Shown piece by piece: positions 12,001-27,000 of a DNA stretch of 64,000 nt. A program made the position numbers and the translations under genes. Source of the stretch: Branchiostoma floridae (taxonomy: Eukaryota > Chordata > Leptocardii > Amphioxiformes > Branchiostomatidae); assembly GCF_000003815.2 (NCBI RefSeq), contig NC_049988.1:1964678-2028677 (forward strand), written 5' to 3'. Under the pieces are notes generated by a model. That model made no database searches and had not been told where the DNA came from. It saw nothing but the letters and a program-made list of their open reading frames with translations. Each line of letters begins with the position of its first letter. Within the stretch, counting starts at the first letter, position 1.

Positions 12001-15000
12001 CGCCATCTTGGATCGACAAGCATGAATTTTCTAAAATACGACTTTTTCCACATATAACCCCAAAACCCAATAGAAATGGACTGACAATGATCAAGTGATT
12101 GTGTTTTGTAAGAAAATAAAAGATTTTGACGGTATTTTAGCAAAAATTACATGTATTTATCGTTGAAAATGACATTGTCCGCCATCTTGGATTTGACCCA
12201 TGACGTCATCAAATTAGCATAAATTATGAATATTTGATTTGAAATGTGACTTAAAATTACACAGGATGTTAATGATATTAATAAACAAGTTTGATCTAGC
12301 AATAAAACCATGAAATCCCATAATTCAAGCTGAAATTAGTAAATTTGGGAAAATATGCCTGTCAGAAACCCGTTGCCATGGCAACACGAAAAATTACAAA
12401 CTAAAATTTTTTTCACAGAATTGTTGCCAACAATATTTTAGGAAAAGTCACCAAGTTTCGTAGTCCTAGCACACGTCGTTCGCCAGTTATACGACGTCAA
12501 AGTTGGCGCGGGCACTTTTAGCCCCCCCCCTGGTCTAGATAGGGTTAAGACATTTCATGTATCATAAACTACCTAAAAGTTTCGTCAGTGACACTGAGGA
12601 TATGTGGGTATGTGGCTGAGGATATCAACAGGCTTTATAACCCAGGGCCACAGCGAGTAAATTTTCTGAATAACATCCTCCACTCTTCAAACTTAGTTAT
12701 AAGTGAGTGCAAAAGACAAAAAGTAAAAAAGGAAAGGTTTTAGATTTAAAAATAGACACCATGCACCATAAAGGTTATAACAAAACTTTAAGTGACAAAA
12801 CATGATATCGCAGACAAAAAGCTTTTATTACTTTAGAGGTGAATGAAGTGACACCTGTGCGGTACCAAATCATGGTTAACACATTGATGCAACTTTAACT
12901 ATCAAATTAAACCTCTACAACAACGGTCATGTGCTCATGGGCTAGGGTCACTTCAACAAGTTTCTATTCACATGTTACTATTCTCACCACGATGGGCTGA
13001 ATCCTGCGTTGTTGTGCCACACCCTTATGTGTGTGAGGACTCCTAGCGGTTCTTCTGTTGACAACAGGAAAGAGTCCACACTTCCTTGTTCAAACAGACA
13101 GCGATAGTAGTCCCTTAGCGTAATAGAAGGGCTCTCACACTGACTACCATACAGCACCAACGTAACCTGTGATGAAATGCAGTAAAATGCAATGGTATAG
13201 TTTATAAGAAACATAACTGTATTGTAGTTGTAATCATCAGAATGTTTGCTTAAACTAAGTTAGTGCATCCTATGCTCAATAAAACTATGTACTTCCACCG
13301 AAGATGGATATGTTATTAATTAGTATTTCAATTTCTGTCCATTTGCAATCAATTTTATTTCCACACATTGATATGCAAATTTCACTTTAATATTTCAGCC
13401 TTATTCTGCCTGGAATTTAAGTATAATCACAATTTGCTTTGTGTTGGGGAAGAATATAACTTTGATTTACTGTAGAACTAGAATTTACAACTTACAAAAT
13501 TTACAACAACTAGTAATTAATTGAGGTATTTATATTTGATCATATGCCATTTTATGATTTGTTAGTTTATGTTTGTATTACAACGCTAAACTTTTCATGT
13601 TTTTCAATATTTCATGTTTGGCTCCCCGCCGCACCCAGGAATCAACAACAGGCGATATGCTTTCCCTGGTTATTCCAATGATTATTAGTTCACTTATTTG
13701 CACTACATATGCCACTGCTAACAGTGTGGTCCTAAACTTAAATCAGTGTTATCGTCTTACATCAGAACCTCTAACACCGTAGTGGCAGAGAATTCCTGTT
13801 GTTTGACAGTAATAGGCCCATGTCAGCAGATAATATTAATTCTCCTAACTTAGTAATGTTCAACATCAAACTTCATTCGGTCAGACGAGAGAAAGGGCTG
13901 CTAAAAGCGTGATTTAGTCAGACTACCTCAGCGGATGTTCCAGCGTTGCCCCGGTATCCAGTGTATACTGTGATGACGTATTGACACTCCTTGCGAGGGT
14001 TTAGCTTGTGACCAGGCAGAAGTCCTACCCCAGCCTACAATCGGCACAGGGAATCAGGAAAATACAGCTTTACATCGCTTTAGCAATGGTAGTTATTGGT
14101 AACAGTCACTTGCATTTTGCGACATTTTACATCAAATTATGTCCTTGAAAGCAACATAAATACTTCATACGACGCTTTCTAAAGTCATAACCAGAAGGAC
14201 ACTTCACGTAACCACTTTCTTCTGTTTTATATTTTAGGAGACAAAAATATGCTACCGACGAAGAATTCGAATATCGTTTGACTCTCAGTTTGACTTGCAA
14301 ACTCACACTATCATAGTCACACTATGACACACTATAACATCATCATCCTCACCTTAGCGATGTCTTTTCTGTCTGTTTTCCTGGCCCAGATAATACTGAG
14401 CAGGTACAAAGTGAACACGGTGAGAACCAGGATCAGACCTATCGGATTCTCCAAGATGTTTGTTCTGAGAACTTCCTGGATGTTTAGTGGATTTGGCGGC
14501 ACGAAACCAGCAAATTTGGTCAGATGATCACACTGGCAGTGGATGTGGGTTATGTTAGACATCGGACCGACCTGTTTGGAGAGATACGGTAGAGGTGATC
14601 CAGGAGAAATTTCACAGACTGCATGGTAAATTATTCAAACATATGCAAATTGATTACACTAGCGGTCAATTTGTGTTGTGTTAGAAATCAGATCCACCTG
14701 TTCGTGAGTCACATACTTGAATTACTTCATGGTAAACGTGACCTAGTTAGCAACCTTATTTATACATAGAAATTCATTCATAAATGCATATTTCTCAACG
14801 ATTTAATCAATTATCAATGTCATCAATACACTTATGATATGAAAACTATCAGCACAATTTTATTAGCAGAAACGGAACGTATCAAGGCAATGTTACATTG
14901 ATATAAAGAAACATAGATCAAGTAATAGTTATTAATATTGCATTTCAGAAAATATCAATCAATCGATCAAGAAATGTTTTATTATAATCAATATATATTC

Positions 15001-18000
15001 TTCACAGGAATTGATTTTGTATTTGTGCATTTAGAAATTGCAATGTTTAGAAATGTATCATAAAACTATTACAGTTATGAATTGCCTAGTTGTTGAATAT
15101 CACTGTATTTATATATATGCCTGTATTTGAAGATTGCTATTGGAAAGAAATGATACCGTTTACAATGGATCACTCCTACCTCTAGTACTTTAACGATATT
15201 ACGAATAGCTACTATAGCATTTTAAAGATTCAATATCAAACTGTACAAACTAATAATTAAACAACCAAATTATGTACAACTTACGCTACAGCCTTCGCTT
15301 TGCCACAGGTGGGTGTGGTTTTCTTCGAAGTAGACACATGCTGTCTCGAATGCGTACAGCGTAAAGTTGACGATTTCTCCGCTGGTTTGATTACTTCCAG
15401 GGCCGAATCGAAGTCCTGTCATTAAAGATAAATTTGACGAGTCGAGATAAATAAATCTAAGATGACAAACTCCAGGGCAATGTATATGTTAATTCGATGG
15501 TACCGATATGCACAAACGTGAATCAATCTTAGTATTATGGTATCTTCATTATCATAAACAGGATAAAATATTCATATGATTCGGATGGAATATTTCTATA
15601 TCTTACACTGATAGGGCACCATCGTTTGAGCTTCCTGATGCTATGACGAAGAATTTCACATTTCCATAGTGCAAAATATTTTAGTCGTACATTTTGCAAT
15701 GTTGAGGTTTAAAATCCATGGCTCAAGTCAAGTATGGTCATAGTACTAATTGTAGATCTGAATAAAGCCAGTCAGTACTGTCGGAATGCCATGATCGGAT
15801 GAGCTTGTAAAATAATAAAAAGTAATACCGATGTAATAGCCAGTCTTGTCGTCCGACTCCACATCGAGGTCTGTAATGGCAATCTCATCTTCTGGCAACA
15901 GCCACTGATAAGCACTTGATTTCAACGATGTTCCATTTATCAATGGGACGGTGAAGATCTCCTCGTCTGGAACTGGCAATGTGGTTGTCCAATCATGGGT
16001 ATCTGGTGTTGGAGGCTCGTGTTTTCTCAACCAAACGGTGACGTCATGCGGGAAAAGGGTGCTGTTAAAATCCAGGCTGAACCTCAGCGACAAAATGTTC
16101 CTCTTAGCACTGACATTAAAAATCTGGGGAAAGATAGCTTTTTCTCCTACCATCAGTTTACCCAACACCAATAGACACTAACAAGGCAGATTGGTCTAAA
16201 AACACACTATACCGGGCTGAGCCAGTCTTGAAACAGTCTTACTTAATGTTATTGGGTGGTCAAAGGGACTAGAACAGTCTTGCCTTGGTGTGCATTGTTT
16301 CTGTGTAGATGCCAAGGGTTGAAAACCAACTTCACACCTAGGTAACATGTAAATGGGACTTCACACATCAGTGTAATTTATTCATTATTGATATACGTAG
16401 CCGCACAAAGAAACACTCACCTGAGTGTTGACACCTCATCCATGAGGTGTAAAAACAATAGGACTCAAAAGGGCTGACTTTCTTATTGTGTTCTGTTGCA
16501 AAGTAAACCCATCTGGTTCCATTTAATTTCTTGCATAGTCAGATAAGAAGTGAACAATAGTAGTACCTTCATTTAGCCACTTTAACCACCCAATAACAAT
16601 AAGTAATACTGTATGTTTTCAGACCAGTCTGCCTTGGTAGTGAGAACACCAGTACTAAACATAGAAATACCAGACCACACTGTCTTATCAAAGTTATGGG
16701 CACTGTAGAGTTCTACGTCTGCATAGGAATTTACCAACCACCACTGAAGAATGGCGTGTGGTATAAATTACTAATACTAATTACTTGCTGACGTCAGATA
16801 ATAAATGAGGTTAGTCAGTAGACCTTAATTTAAGACAGCTGGAAATACAATGTGTAAATCTTCAAACTCTGAAATCTATACTACTATTTCATTTTGTCTA
16901 CTTTGCCCCTTTGAGTATCTAGAGCTTTAGCTTAAAGCTAAAGCTAAAGCTAAAGTTGCCATGCATCACATTGTGATGCGTAGGCCCGGCACCCATCTCC
17001 GTTTTTAAGCCCTGGGGTCAAGGCATGATGCCTAGGTTACACATAGCCGACTTTGGCTCCCGAACACTAGCCGACTCTTAGCCGACCCAAGTTGGCAGTA
17101 GTTCGGGAGAAGTCTGACCAGTTTAGGCCACGCCTTTTTTTAGCGCCGAACACGTCCCGAACATGACTTAACCATCTTCCGACCAGTAAATGACTTACTC
17201 CCGACTGTGTCCCGAATGTTGTCTTACCTATTCCCTACCATGCCGACCTCTAGCCGCAGACAGCCGAATCTGTCTTGACTGATTCCCAACCGATTGCCGA
17301 CCCTCTCACGACTTGAAATAGACATAATCAGCGATTTTTAAAAGAGTGGTCATTTTAGTTTCTAATCAAGATTACCATTTCTTCTATTTTGTAAACATCA
17401 GCAAAAGATCAAATTTGGATCACAGATAGCTCCAATGCGGCATTTATGGTTCTTTTTGCTTGGGGCTGGATGTCGGTCGTGTGAAGTTCGGGGGTGATTC
17501 GTCTACGTCCTGGTGATATTCTTTTTGCTTGGGAACGAGTTAGCAGAGATTTGTCTACGGTCTTGGGGTGAATCATTGGTAAGTTGGAAACAAGCTGTGA
17601 GTAAGTTAGCAGTGTTTATGGCGTGGTTAAGCTTTGATTTATCTGCTGACTTACTCCGGAACACCAACCGAACACTAGCCGACCGTGCCGAACACCAGCC
17701 GACCACCAACCGACCAATTCCAGAGTTGCCGTTCAGAGCCGAATGTTTTGAACATTTCAAAACATTCGGATGGAGCAGCCGAACACCAGCCGTCTCAGCC
17801 GAACGCCAGCCGACTCAGCCGAATGCCAGCCGACTACAGCCGACTAGCTCCCGAATCACTCCTAAACCATAGTCGGGAGAGAGTCGGGAGCCAAATTTGG
17901 CTATGTGAAACCTAGGCATTAACCAATGTAGTAATTAACCCTCAAACCACTGTAGCTTTTTTTCGACTAATCTTACCGTATGGCGTCAAACACTTTTATT

Positions 18001-21000
18001 CGGTGACTTATACTACATATATACAAACAAAATCATGGGAGGAAATTTGTTTTCGACACGAAATGCCATAATGACACATATTGATATACGTCTGGGATCA
18101 GTTTTGACCCCCATACGGTGGTTTGAGGATTAAAGATGAAACATACCGATATGTCGCCAAGTCGTGAAGATGAAGTAAAGATGTCTATCCATCCATCTAG
18201 ACTTTTGTTTTCCCTTCTCGTCAGGATGTCTATTGGCTGACTTTGGCCAGAAACAGAAATGGTCGAGTTGCCACATTTGACCGAGAGGCCCGTGACATCC
18301 GAATTGATTATTCGAGAATTGTTTGAATATTCAAACGGGTTGAAAGTAGATTCCAGAAACTGCAATTAAAGGTAAACTGGGTTAAGACGATGGTAAATTA
18401 GCAAGTTATTAATTGTCTCCGATCTGTCAGAGCTGTATAAGGAGATAAAGTGCATATGGAGTGTCTATAAACAGCTAATAAACCACCAAGTGATTATTAT
18501 TGACCAGTAATTAACGCTCGACGTCCTTATGTATGAACCCATGTTTATAACATTATGGTTTTTAGCCAATAGGGGGAAGCTTCTTACACGTAGCCTAGTC
18601 ATATGACAATCAGTCATTTTTTAGTCTTTTTAGTTTCGATAATTGATAAATGACACTTGTTGCATTGTAACATCAGGATCGTTGTATCAACGGCATCGTT
18701 CGGCAAAGAAATTTTTCATTGTATTTTATTACCACATCTACTTTATTCAGAAAAGAATAACGCAAAATCTTCAAGCGACAAGAAAACATGCAAGTTATGT
18801 GTATTCATCACACAGTTTAATTCCTTGCAGACTGTATACGGTAACAAGCAAGAGTCTGTCTGTTAAATTCCGTGGAACACACAGGTCCAGGAAACCGAAA
18901 CAAAGTCATTGAATCTTTGATAATTATATTATTATTAAATTAGATAAGATTTACTGTTACAAAATTAAGTGGTGGCTCGTACCTGCACCCCAACCGTCTC
19001 TCCGCCGGGGCAACTATCTCCTACGAGTGATGAGAAGGACGGCACGTGGACAAACGAGTCGCTCACACCCGCCACTGTATACAGCTTCTCAGAGGAGTCA
19101 CCGGGGTCTTCTCGTTTAATTCTCACCTGCATCTGTACAGAGATAGATAATATATCTCTATTATCCACCTGTGTTATTTTAAGCGAATTCATTTTTCGTA
19201 TTCAAAGCTAATTGTGAATCTAAATAAAGTCAAGTCAAAGCTTCCTATTAATAATATGGACAACCCTGATGTAAACGTAGATATTGGTGGTATGACGATG
19301 TGAAATGATATCAACATCTCTGTCATCAGTGTTTTAATTATGTTATGTTTCGAGCCAATTAGAATTAGAAAGAATACAAAAATTGCACAGCGATATACAT
19401 TTTTCAGACTGTGGCGTCATGTGTGACGTAACTGGTAGAGTGTTAGACTCGGAACCTAGAGGTCCTGAGTTCGATACCCGACGTTGTGGAATGGATTGGA
19501 AAGGCACTTTAAATGACCTTCTTCACTTCACCCAGATGTAAGAATGGGTACCTGACTTCGGTCGGGGAGGTAAAACACTACATTTACCTTCTGTCTGTCC
19601 TTTGTTCATGTGGCACTGTTAGAACATTTACTAACTTGAGTGCAAACAAATATGTAACTTTTCAGAAAATTCATTGACAGGAAAAGATACCCCTTTGAAG
19701 TACAAACACAGCCAATATTATTTGACGTGACATTTAAAAACAATAGTACCTTGGATGTATAGACATCCACATATAGATCTTCGTCATCGTAGGCTGGCAT
19801 CATATTAATCAGATAGATGTCGTCAAGAACATCTAAGGCTTGGAAGGTTCTTGTAGTGGCCTCCTTGTTCTGAAAAAGCACAAAAGACTTACCACAAGTG
19901 TTACCATAGGCGCTCAATTGTCAGTATTCTGTGAACGGAAGGTTACGTAAATTGAGCATTTATCAGGATTTTAACAAGATTTAACAAGTTAAACGGACCA
20001 TAAAGAGTTGATATATTGTATAGAGAGGGAGATACGTCGAAGCTATTAAGTCAGTAATAATATATTGATATCGTGTCATTCAACGATTCAGCAAATATTA
20101 AACGACATGCGATTTCTCTGTGAGGTACGGATCTCTATGCAGCTTGGTGTATTGAAGGATTGTACTTTTTGGATTGTAGTGATTGGAACAGTCTTATGCC
20201 TAGGTTACACATAGCCGAATTCGGCTCCCGACTCTCTCCCGACTATGGTTAGGGGTGATTCTGGAGCTAAGTCGGCTGTAGTCGGCTGGCATTCGGCTGA
20301 GTCGGCTGGCGTTCGGCTGAGTCGGCTGGTGTTTGGCTGCGCCATCCGAATGTTTTGAAATGTTCAAAACATTCGGCTCTAAATGGCAGGTCTGGAAATG
20401 GGTTGGTTGGTGGTCGGCTGGTGTTCAGCAGTAAGTCAGCAGTCAGTTTTAACTGCTTAACCAAGCCATAAACACTGCTGACACTCCCAGTTTGTTTCCA
20501 ACCTACTAACGACTCACCCCAAAACCGTAGACAAATCTCTGCTAACTCAATCTCAAGCAAAATGACTATTACCAGGACGTAGGCGAACAACCCCCTTACT
20601 TCACACGACCGACATCCAGCCCAAAACAGAAAGAACCATAAATGCCGCATTAGAGCTATTTGTGATTCAAATTTGATCTTTTGCTGATGTTTACAAGACA
20701 GAAGAAAGGATTATTTTGATTTTTAAAAAATGGCCACTTTTTTTGAAAATCGCTGATTATGTCTTTTTCAAGTCGTGAGAGGGTCGGCAATAGGTTGGGA
20801 ATCAGTCAGGAGTGATTCGGCAGTCTGCGGCTAGTGGTCGGGATGGTTGGGAATAGGTTTTCATTCATAAGTTAGCATTCGGGACACAGTTGGGAGTAAG
20901 TCATTTATTGGTCGGGAGATGTACGGGACATGTTCGGCGCTAAAATATAGGCGTGGCCTAAACTGGTCAGACTGCTCCCGAACACCAGCCGACCTGAGTC

Positions 21001-24000
21001 GGCTAAGGGTCGGCTTGTGTTCGGGAGCTAACTTCGGCTATGTGTGACCTAGGCATTATGAAAATATATGTATTTGTCGTGTATATGTTTGTTCGTTTGT
21101 TTTTCTTTGCCTACCGCTTCCAACATGGCGGGGGAGCCTACTTCACCCTCGTGCTCGAGCTTAGCCGATACTTCAGAAGCTTTGAACACCTGGACAGCGC
21201 CTAGAATGGTGTAATAAGGTATGTTGACAATAAAGCAAGCCCTTCATGTTTGATATAAAGCATGTGCATCCTGCAGAAATATAAATGACAGCGCCTGACA
21301 TGTTTGTTAATGAAACGTCAATAACCCACACCAATGTGCTTAGAGTTACGTGTCCCATGGAAAGTGACAAATGACTACTGAATAAACTACCGAGTGAGAG
21401 AAGACAATTGAAATATTAAAATACCATAATTAATTCTACGCTATTCGTCTGTATCAATCCGTGGTTATGCATTTATGGCTTTATAAACTTTAGAAATGGA
21501 GGCTGGTTAGTGACTGAATGACGTCAAGAGTATTGTCCTGCGTCTCTTTATGTAACGAATTATGAAAAGTGAATTGAACATCGCACACCTCAAATTTACA
21601 TTCTAAGTGCAAAAGTAGCGGTAAAGTGGAACTATAATGCATAGCTGAAACCCCCAAACATATATCAAAAAGGGAAAGCTCCAGTTTATATAAAAGTGCG
21701 TACACATGTTACGCAATATCTAAAAAAATGTTATCAATGTCGATTGCACACCTGTAAATATGAATGCAGTGGCGATGTTCACCTCCTCCACGGTTAGGCC
21801 GTTATTTTCCGACAACTCTCTTAACTTCTCGAATGCATGTTCAAGAGAGATGGAACTGAATACCTGCATTGAAGTAAATATGAGTTCTTATAAAAATATT
21901 ATGTATGTTTGTATGCATTTCTATGTAAAAATAAAAATCTATGCGAAAAGAATTGAAAGTATAGCCATACTTAATTACCAATATGCCATATATATGTGTG
22001 TGTAAGTGATATCTGGTAATTAAGTATGGCTATATTTTCAATTCTTTTCGAATAGATTTTCATTTTTACACAATGTTTTTTAGGGCAAAATTGCTATGTA
22101 CTATTTGTCTTACCTTAATTTGACCATGATCATATTTCATTCTTTACAGGAAGGGGCATGTATTATTTGTTATACTTTATCACCAAACAGGTAGAGGTGG
22201 GATATGTTTATTGCATTTTGACCCCGAAACAATAGGGATAGGAGGGAATTGTGCTGTTTGAACTAAAGGACATTTTAATTTCTGAACATGGTTTAAATGC
22301 AAATCTGAAATACATTTGAATTAAGTTAAAGAATATCTATTATTGTACATTTAAAAAAATACATGTTAGGATTTCAAGTTTGTTTGAATTTAGTTAGGTA
22401 TTTTCTAGATATATTGAAAGTGGCTTTAAGGATATCTTTACTGAAAATAATCTGAAAACATCTGTGTGTATTATTTAGATTATAGATTTTATTTATTGCC
22501 CCCATAAAAACAGGTATAAATTCGACCTTACTGTCTGACTTTGTATATTTTCAGATTTCAATGCTGGGCACTGATAATCCCTTTGTGATAAGCCATTAGA
22601 CATTGGTTTCATTTTTTCGGCTATAGAATTATATTAGCGAGTTAAATGATAAGTAAAAATTTCGAAATCAGGGTTTGTATATTGTTCTTAAACTAAATGT
22701 TAGCACTTACTTGTGCATTACCAGACACAAACTGTGGAAATGCTGTCACTAATAAAATAGAGTTTGCCAGTCCTATAATTCCGTCATAGTCCTGTAGTTG
22801 TGTGTTTGCCATATCCTCAGTCACTTTGTCTGTAAACTAAAGGATAAACAATAGCAACATTAATGATATACAAAGGTTACACATTTTAAAATGATAATGA
22901 TTATCAAATTATACAACTGCAAAAGAATAATTCCCAAAGGCTAATTGGAAACAACGTAAAACATTGAATTGTATACTTAACGAAAAGGATAATTTAAAAT
23001 AGTAGTAAATTAAAAGAGAATCGAAATTTTTTTAAAAGAATTCTAAAAATATTTGAAGAGATTTTGCTTCTTTTTTCGTATGCAGTGCGAGATCAAATTA
23101 TCATTTATATACATAAACTGGTTGGACGACTTCAGCAAAAATATTATTTTTCTCCTGGTCGGTAAGATGTGAATAGTTTTTACAAATTTTGCAAATTTAT
23201 AGGTCTTAAGACCATTCTTCCTCTTTCAGAACTGTATCATTAACATTCTTCAAAAAATTGAAGTTGATATTTCATTGCTTTCCCTGTATAGTATTTAAAT
23301 ATCCTTTCGTAAATTGGCGTTTTTTGTACCTGCTCTTTTTTACAAATCAAGCGAACGATACATAAGACATACCACATAATGTACAAGTCTATTAATACAG
23401 CTTAATGATAATCTAACTTAAAAATAAAGTATTGATAACGATAAAAGATCTTATACCTCACTGGTGTCATCCCCGTTGATGCCCAGGTAGAGTATAACTC
23501 CGGATGCCACCTTCGTTATACCGAATGCATTCTCCGAAAAACCATTGAACAACAGGTTGTAGAAAGTCCCTGCTTGACTGTCGAATTCTTTCGTGTATGC
23601 GAGCAAAAACTCATATTCGGGGGCTTCGATCTAAAAGTGGTTTTAACACAAGCACAAAAAAAGTTCAGGTGAGATGATTCAACTGATTCTTTCTCTTCCT
23701 TTCATGTATTTTCTTTGAAAGAAAAGCATTATATTCTTAACGAAAAATTCCTGTTTTCCTCTATCTGTTTGCAGAAAAAAACGGACTATTACGATCTAAA
23801 ACATGTAAACAACACAACGTAACTCAATATATGCAACCGAAATATAACCATTCACTTACGAAAATTGGGTCCATTAAGATGGTAGTGTTGCGTCCGTCGG
23901 TGCTTGCTACAGACACTTCTATGTTTATTGTACCAGGAACAATGTCCAACATAGGTGTGTTGAACACCTAATTTCAATGACAAAAGATTTCGAGTCAGTT

Positions 24001-27000
24001 GTTGCTAGAATTATATACATATAATAGATACAAATCTCTTTTGGTACATTTGGTTCATCTTTTTACAATGGTTTCCCATAATTGCAACGCTGCGATTTCC
24101 AACATCATGTTAAATTCTAGAAACGGAACAATATACCGCACGCCAGCGTGTCAAGTTGGTGAAAATAGCATAACAGTGCCGCATTGTATGAACCCCACAT
24201 CACCGCACCAGAAGCCCAGGTCCAGTGAGATACAAACTTAACTTCCAAAATGCACAGATTATTCTAATCTCCTAATACAACCGCGATAAAGGAAGATAAA
24301 GGCAGAGGTAGTTACTGACGGACGAAAGTCCAGGCGGTGACAAATTACCTTTAAACTTACCCAACCAGAAAATAGGCTGAAAACAATGTCAACGCTTGTA
24401 GTGGGCCCATCGCCAGGAAACTGAACTGTTGCCAATTCAAGGCCATCCGGTTTTATCTTGTATTTGACATCTACCCTGAGTGGGCCAAAGTCATCATAAA
24501 ATTCTGGAAATAAATAAAATAAATGGCTGTCACTATCATTAGTACATTTCATGGTCAATGAGTAATACATTATTCAAGATCACATTTATAAAGTACTTAA
24601 ACAGACGATGCAATGCCGGTGCAATGGCCTAGTGGGTAGAGTGTTCGCCTTGCATTCGGTAGGTCGTGTCATACGAAAGACTTTAAAAATGGTACATGCT
24701 GCTTTCTCTGCTTAGCACTCCGCATCCGGTAAAGAGTATCCATGGAAGTTGAACACACACCACTACCAGTGGTGTAGTGATTGCTTTGTGTGGCCCAGGG
24801 CTAAGGCAACAGAGATGGGCACCTTCCCAGGCGCGGGAAGGGTATAATTTTTTTAAAACTATACAGACGATATATACAGGACCCGGTATTTCTCTTTCAA
24901 ATAATGACGACGTGCTGCTAACTCATTACGTAATCAATGTACCTTCGCAGACGACGCAAAACTTCTCCACTAAAGATACCCTTTCTTCGGGAAGGACGGA
25001 GCAAACATTTGCTGGTATTTCTGTGGAGCTCATCTGAAGAAGTCTCTCTGGTACTGGATTCCTATACACAAGAAATCGATATTCCGCAATCCTTGGAAAT
25101 CCTGGGTTGAGGTCGTTTGTAACCCTGATTGTGTAGTTTCCGGGGACCTGCAAAAGTAAACAGAACACAGGAGTTCGTAGACATTATACAGTCCTAACAA
25201 ATTTAGATCTCTTCTTAATTACTTGTTGTGCCTTTTTGTCACTATGCGGCTCTAATAGGTAAGCATTTTTTCACCATTAGTAAGAACAACTTTGTAAAAA
25301 TGCATTTCTTATCGTTCAATAACCTTTGATCTATCTACTAATTATTTACGGTATTTAAAATACTTACAGTAAAAACGTTGGGATGAACTTCAAGGGCATC
25401 TTCATTGGCGACTAAGATATCGGTAGTCCAGTCGATGCCAGGAAATTCTGCTGGGGCTTCCACTAGTGCCCACAAGTTCAAACCTGAATTGTCTACACCT
25501 GGTGGTATGTCCAGGCGTAGCCTCTCGTGAGGGATGAAGTCACCAGGGACACAATTTGCGGCACAACTGCAAAAAATATATATTATGCGATTGTGTATGA
25601 GTACGCGTAACTGATGTGCGTCAATTATCCAGCTGGTATATAGCGCCATGGAAAACGCAAGACAGTAATATGCAACTGAATAGATTTTAGATGTTGTCCG
25701 TTGATTTGTATGTCAGCAAATTTCTAAATAAAACCTACTCATCAATAGGACAATGAGTTGAAATTTAGACAGTCCAAAAAAAAGTCAAAAGCAGGTTGAT
25801 ACAAATGAGTCCTTAACTTTAACCTTCAACACGTAGGCATCCTTTCTTGTTTATCTTGAAATTGTACATACTCCATGTATTACCTGTCAGACTTCACGTC
25901 TTAACCGTCTATTCTCGGTCTATAGAAAATGTGTTTTTTATTACATCACAGTATTGCTACCCATCGAATGGTTAAACAGTGCTCTGCTCTTCCTGGAGAT
26001 GACTGACGATAAGGATACACACAACTTGATATTGTAAAGGTTAATGGAGATCAAAATAAACAAATAAACAAACAATCAAACGAGCCCCTTTTTGGAAGTA
26101 TTTACTGAGCACCGAATCAAAGGTGAGATGTATGCAGTACAGTCTTCCTACCACTAATTGACCATTTACAAAGGTAAATAAAAATTTAAGTATCTAAAGG
26201 TATTTAAAAGTATTTAAATCAGCATAATTAATGCATATCTAATTATAAAAGATGTACTACATTGCACACGATGTTATGCAATTAATAAAATAACAGTAAT
26301 AGAAAGCACCCAGCAACTAATAGCAAGAACACCTGAAAATACATTGTTATAATGCCTGTCAACATGCAGTTGCCATTAAAACTTCCAGAACTTTACGAAA
26401 TTGTTCCAAGGTAAATATCAGGAAAAATAAACAAATTTGGTGGCTCTAAGGAAAGCAGTTTAGGCGTTATGCGACATGAAATTTGGCACAGGACTCAAAA
26501 CCCCCATCCAGGTCTTACATAGGGTTGATAGAATATACCTTATATAGTATTTTGCTCCAGGATCGCTGACGGTGTGTATGTTGATGAAAGTATAACCCGG
26601 TTCGTGACCCACTGCACTGATGACCACACTGACTCTGACAATTGAATTCAGCGGGACAGGTTTCGTGCTGGAGTCAAATCTCAAGACACCTCCGTCTGGA
26701 TCCGAAACTGGGTGTAAGTCTCCGAGAAGAGCTTCACAGGCTGATATTCCACCGCTGGTAACTAAGAATAGTGCGTTATTAGGTACTGCACACAGAAAGT
26801 AGGAAATCGACTAGATGAAAGAAAAAATAGTGAATGAGCATACCCCCCCCCCCCCATGCAGTACTATTTGTTATGCATGGTAAGAGTGGTGGGGCCGTTT
26901 AAAAGTAATTAATCGTTCCGATGTGATATTGGTTACGGCTTAGGTCCTAGTTCCCAAATTTAAAAAAATCACATATTACTCATTTTTTTTCTAAAATAAT

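Noticed and set aside
12586-12610. Possible 20-nt mini-exon of the polycystin-like gene (AG before TGTCACTG, GT after)
   Set aside because: The PLAT exons 12988-13166 and 11477-11542 already join through a split Trp codon to give the expected domain, leaving no room for it.
17513-17915. Open frames of 76-119 codons, and a 127-codon frame at 20267-20650
   Set aside because: Both lie in copies of the CCGAC-rich TIR element, whose subrepeats are stop-poor. No transposase signature.
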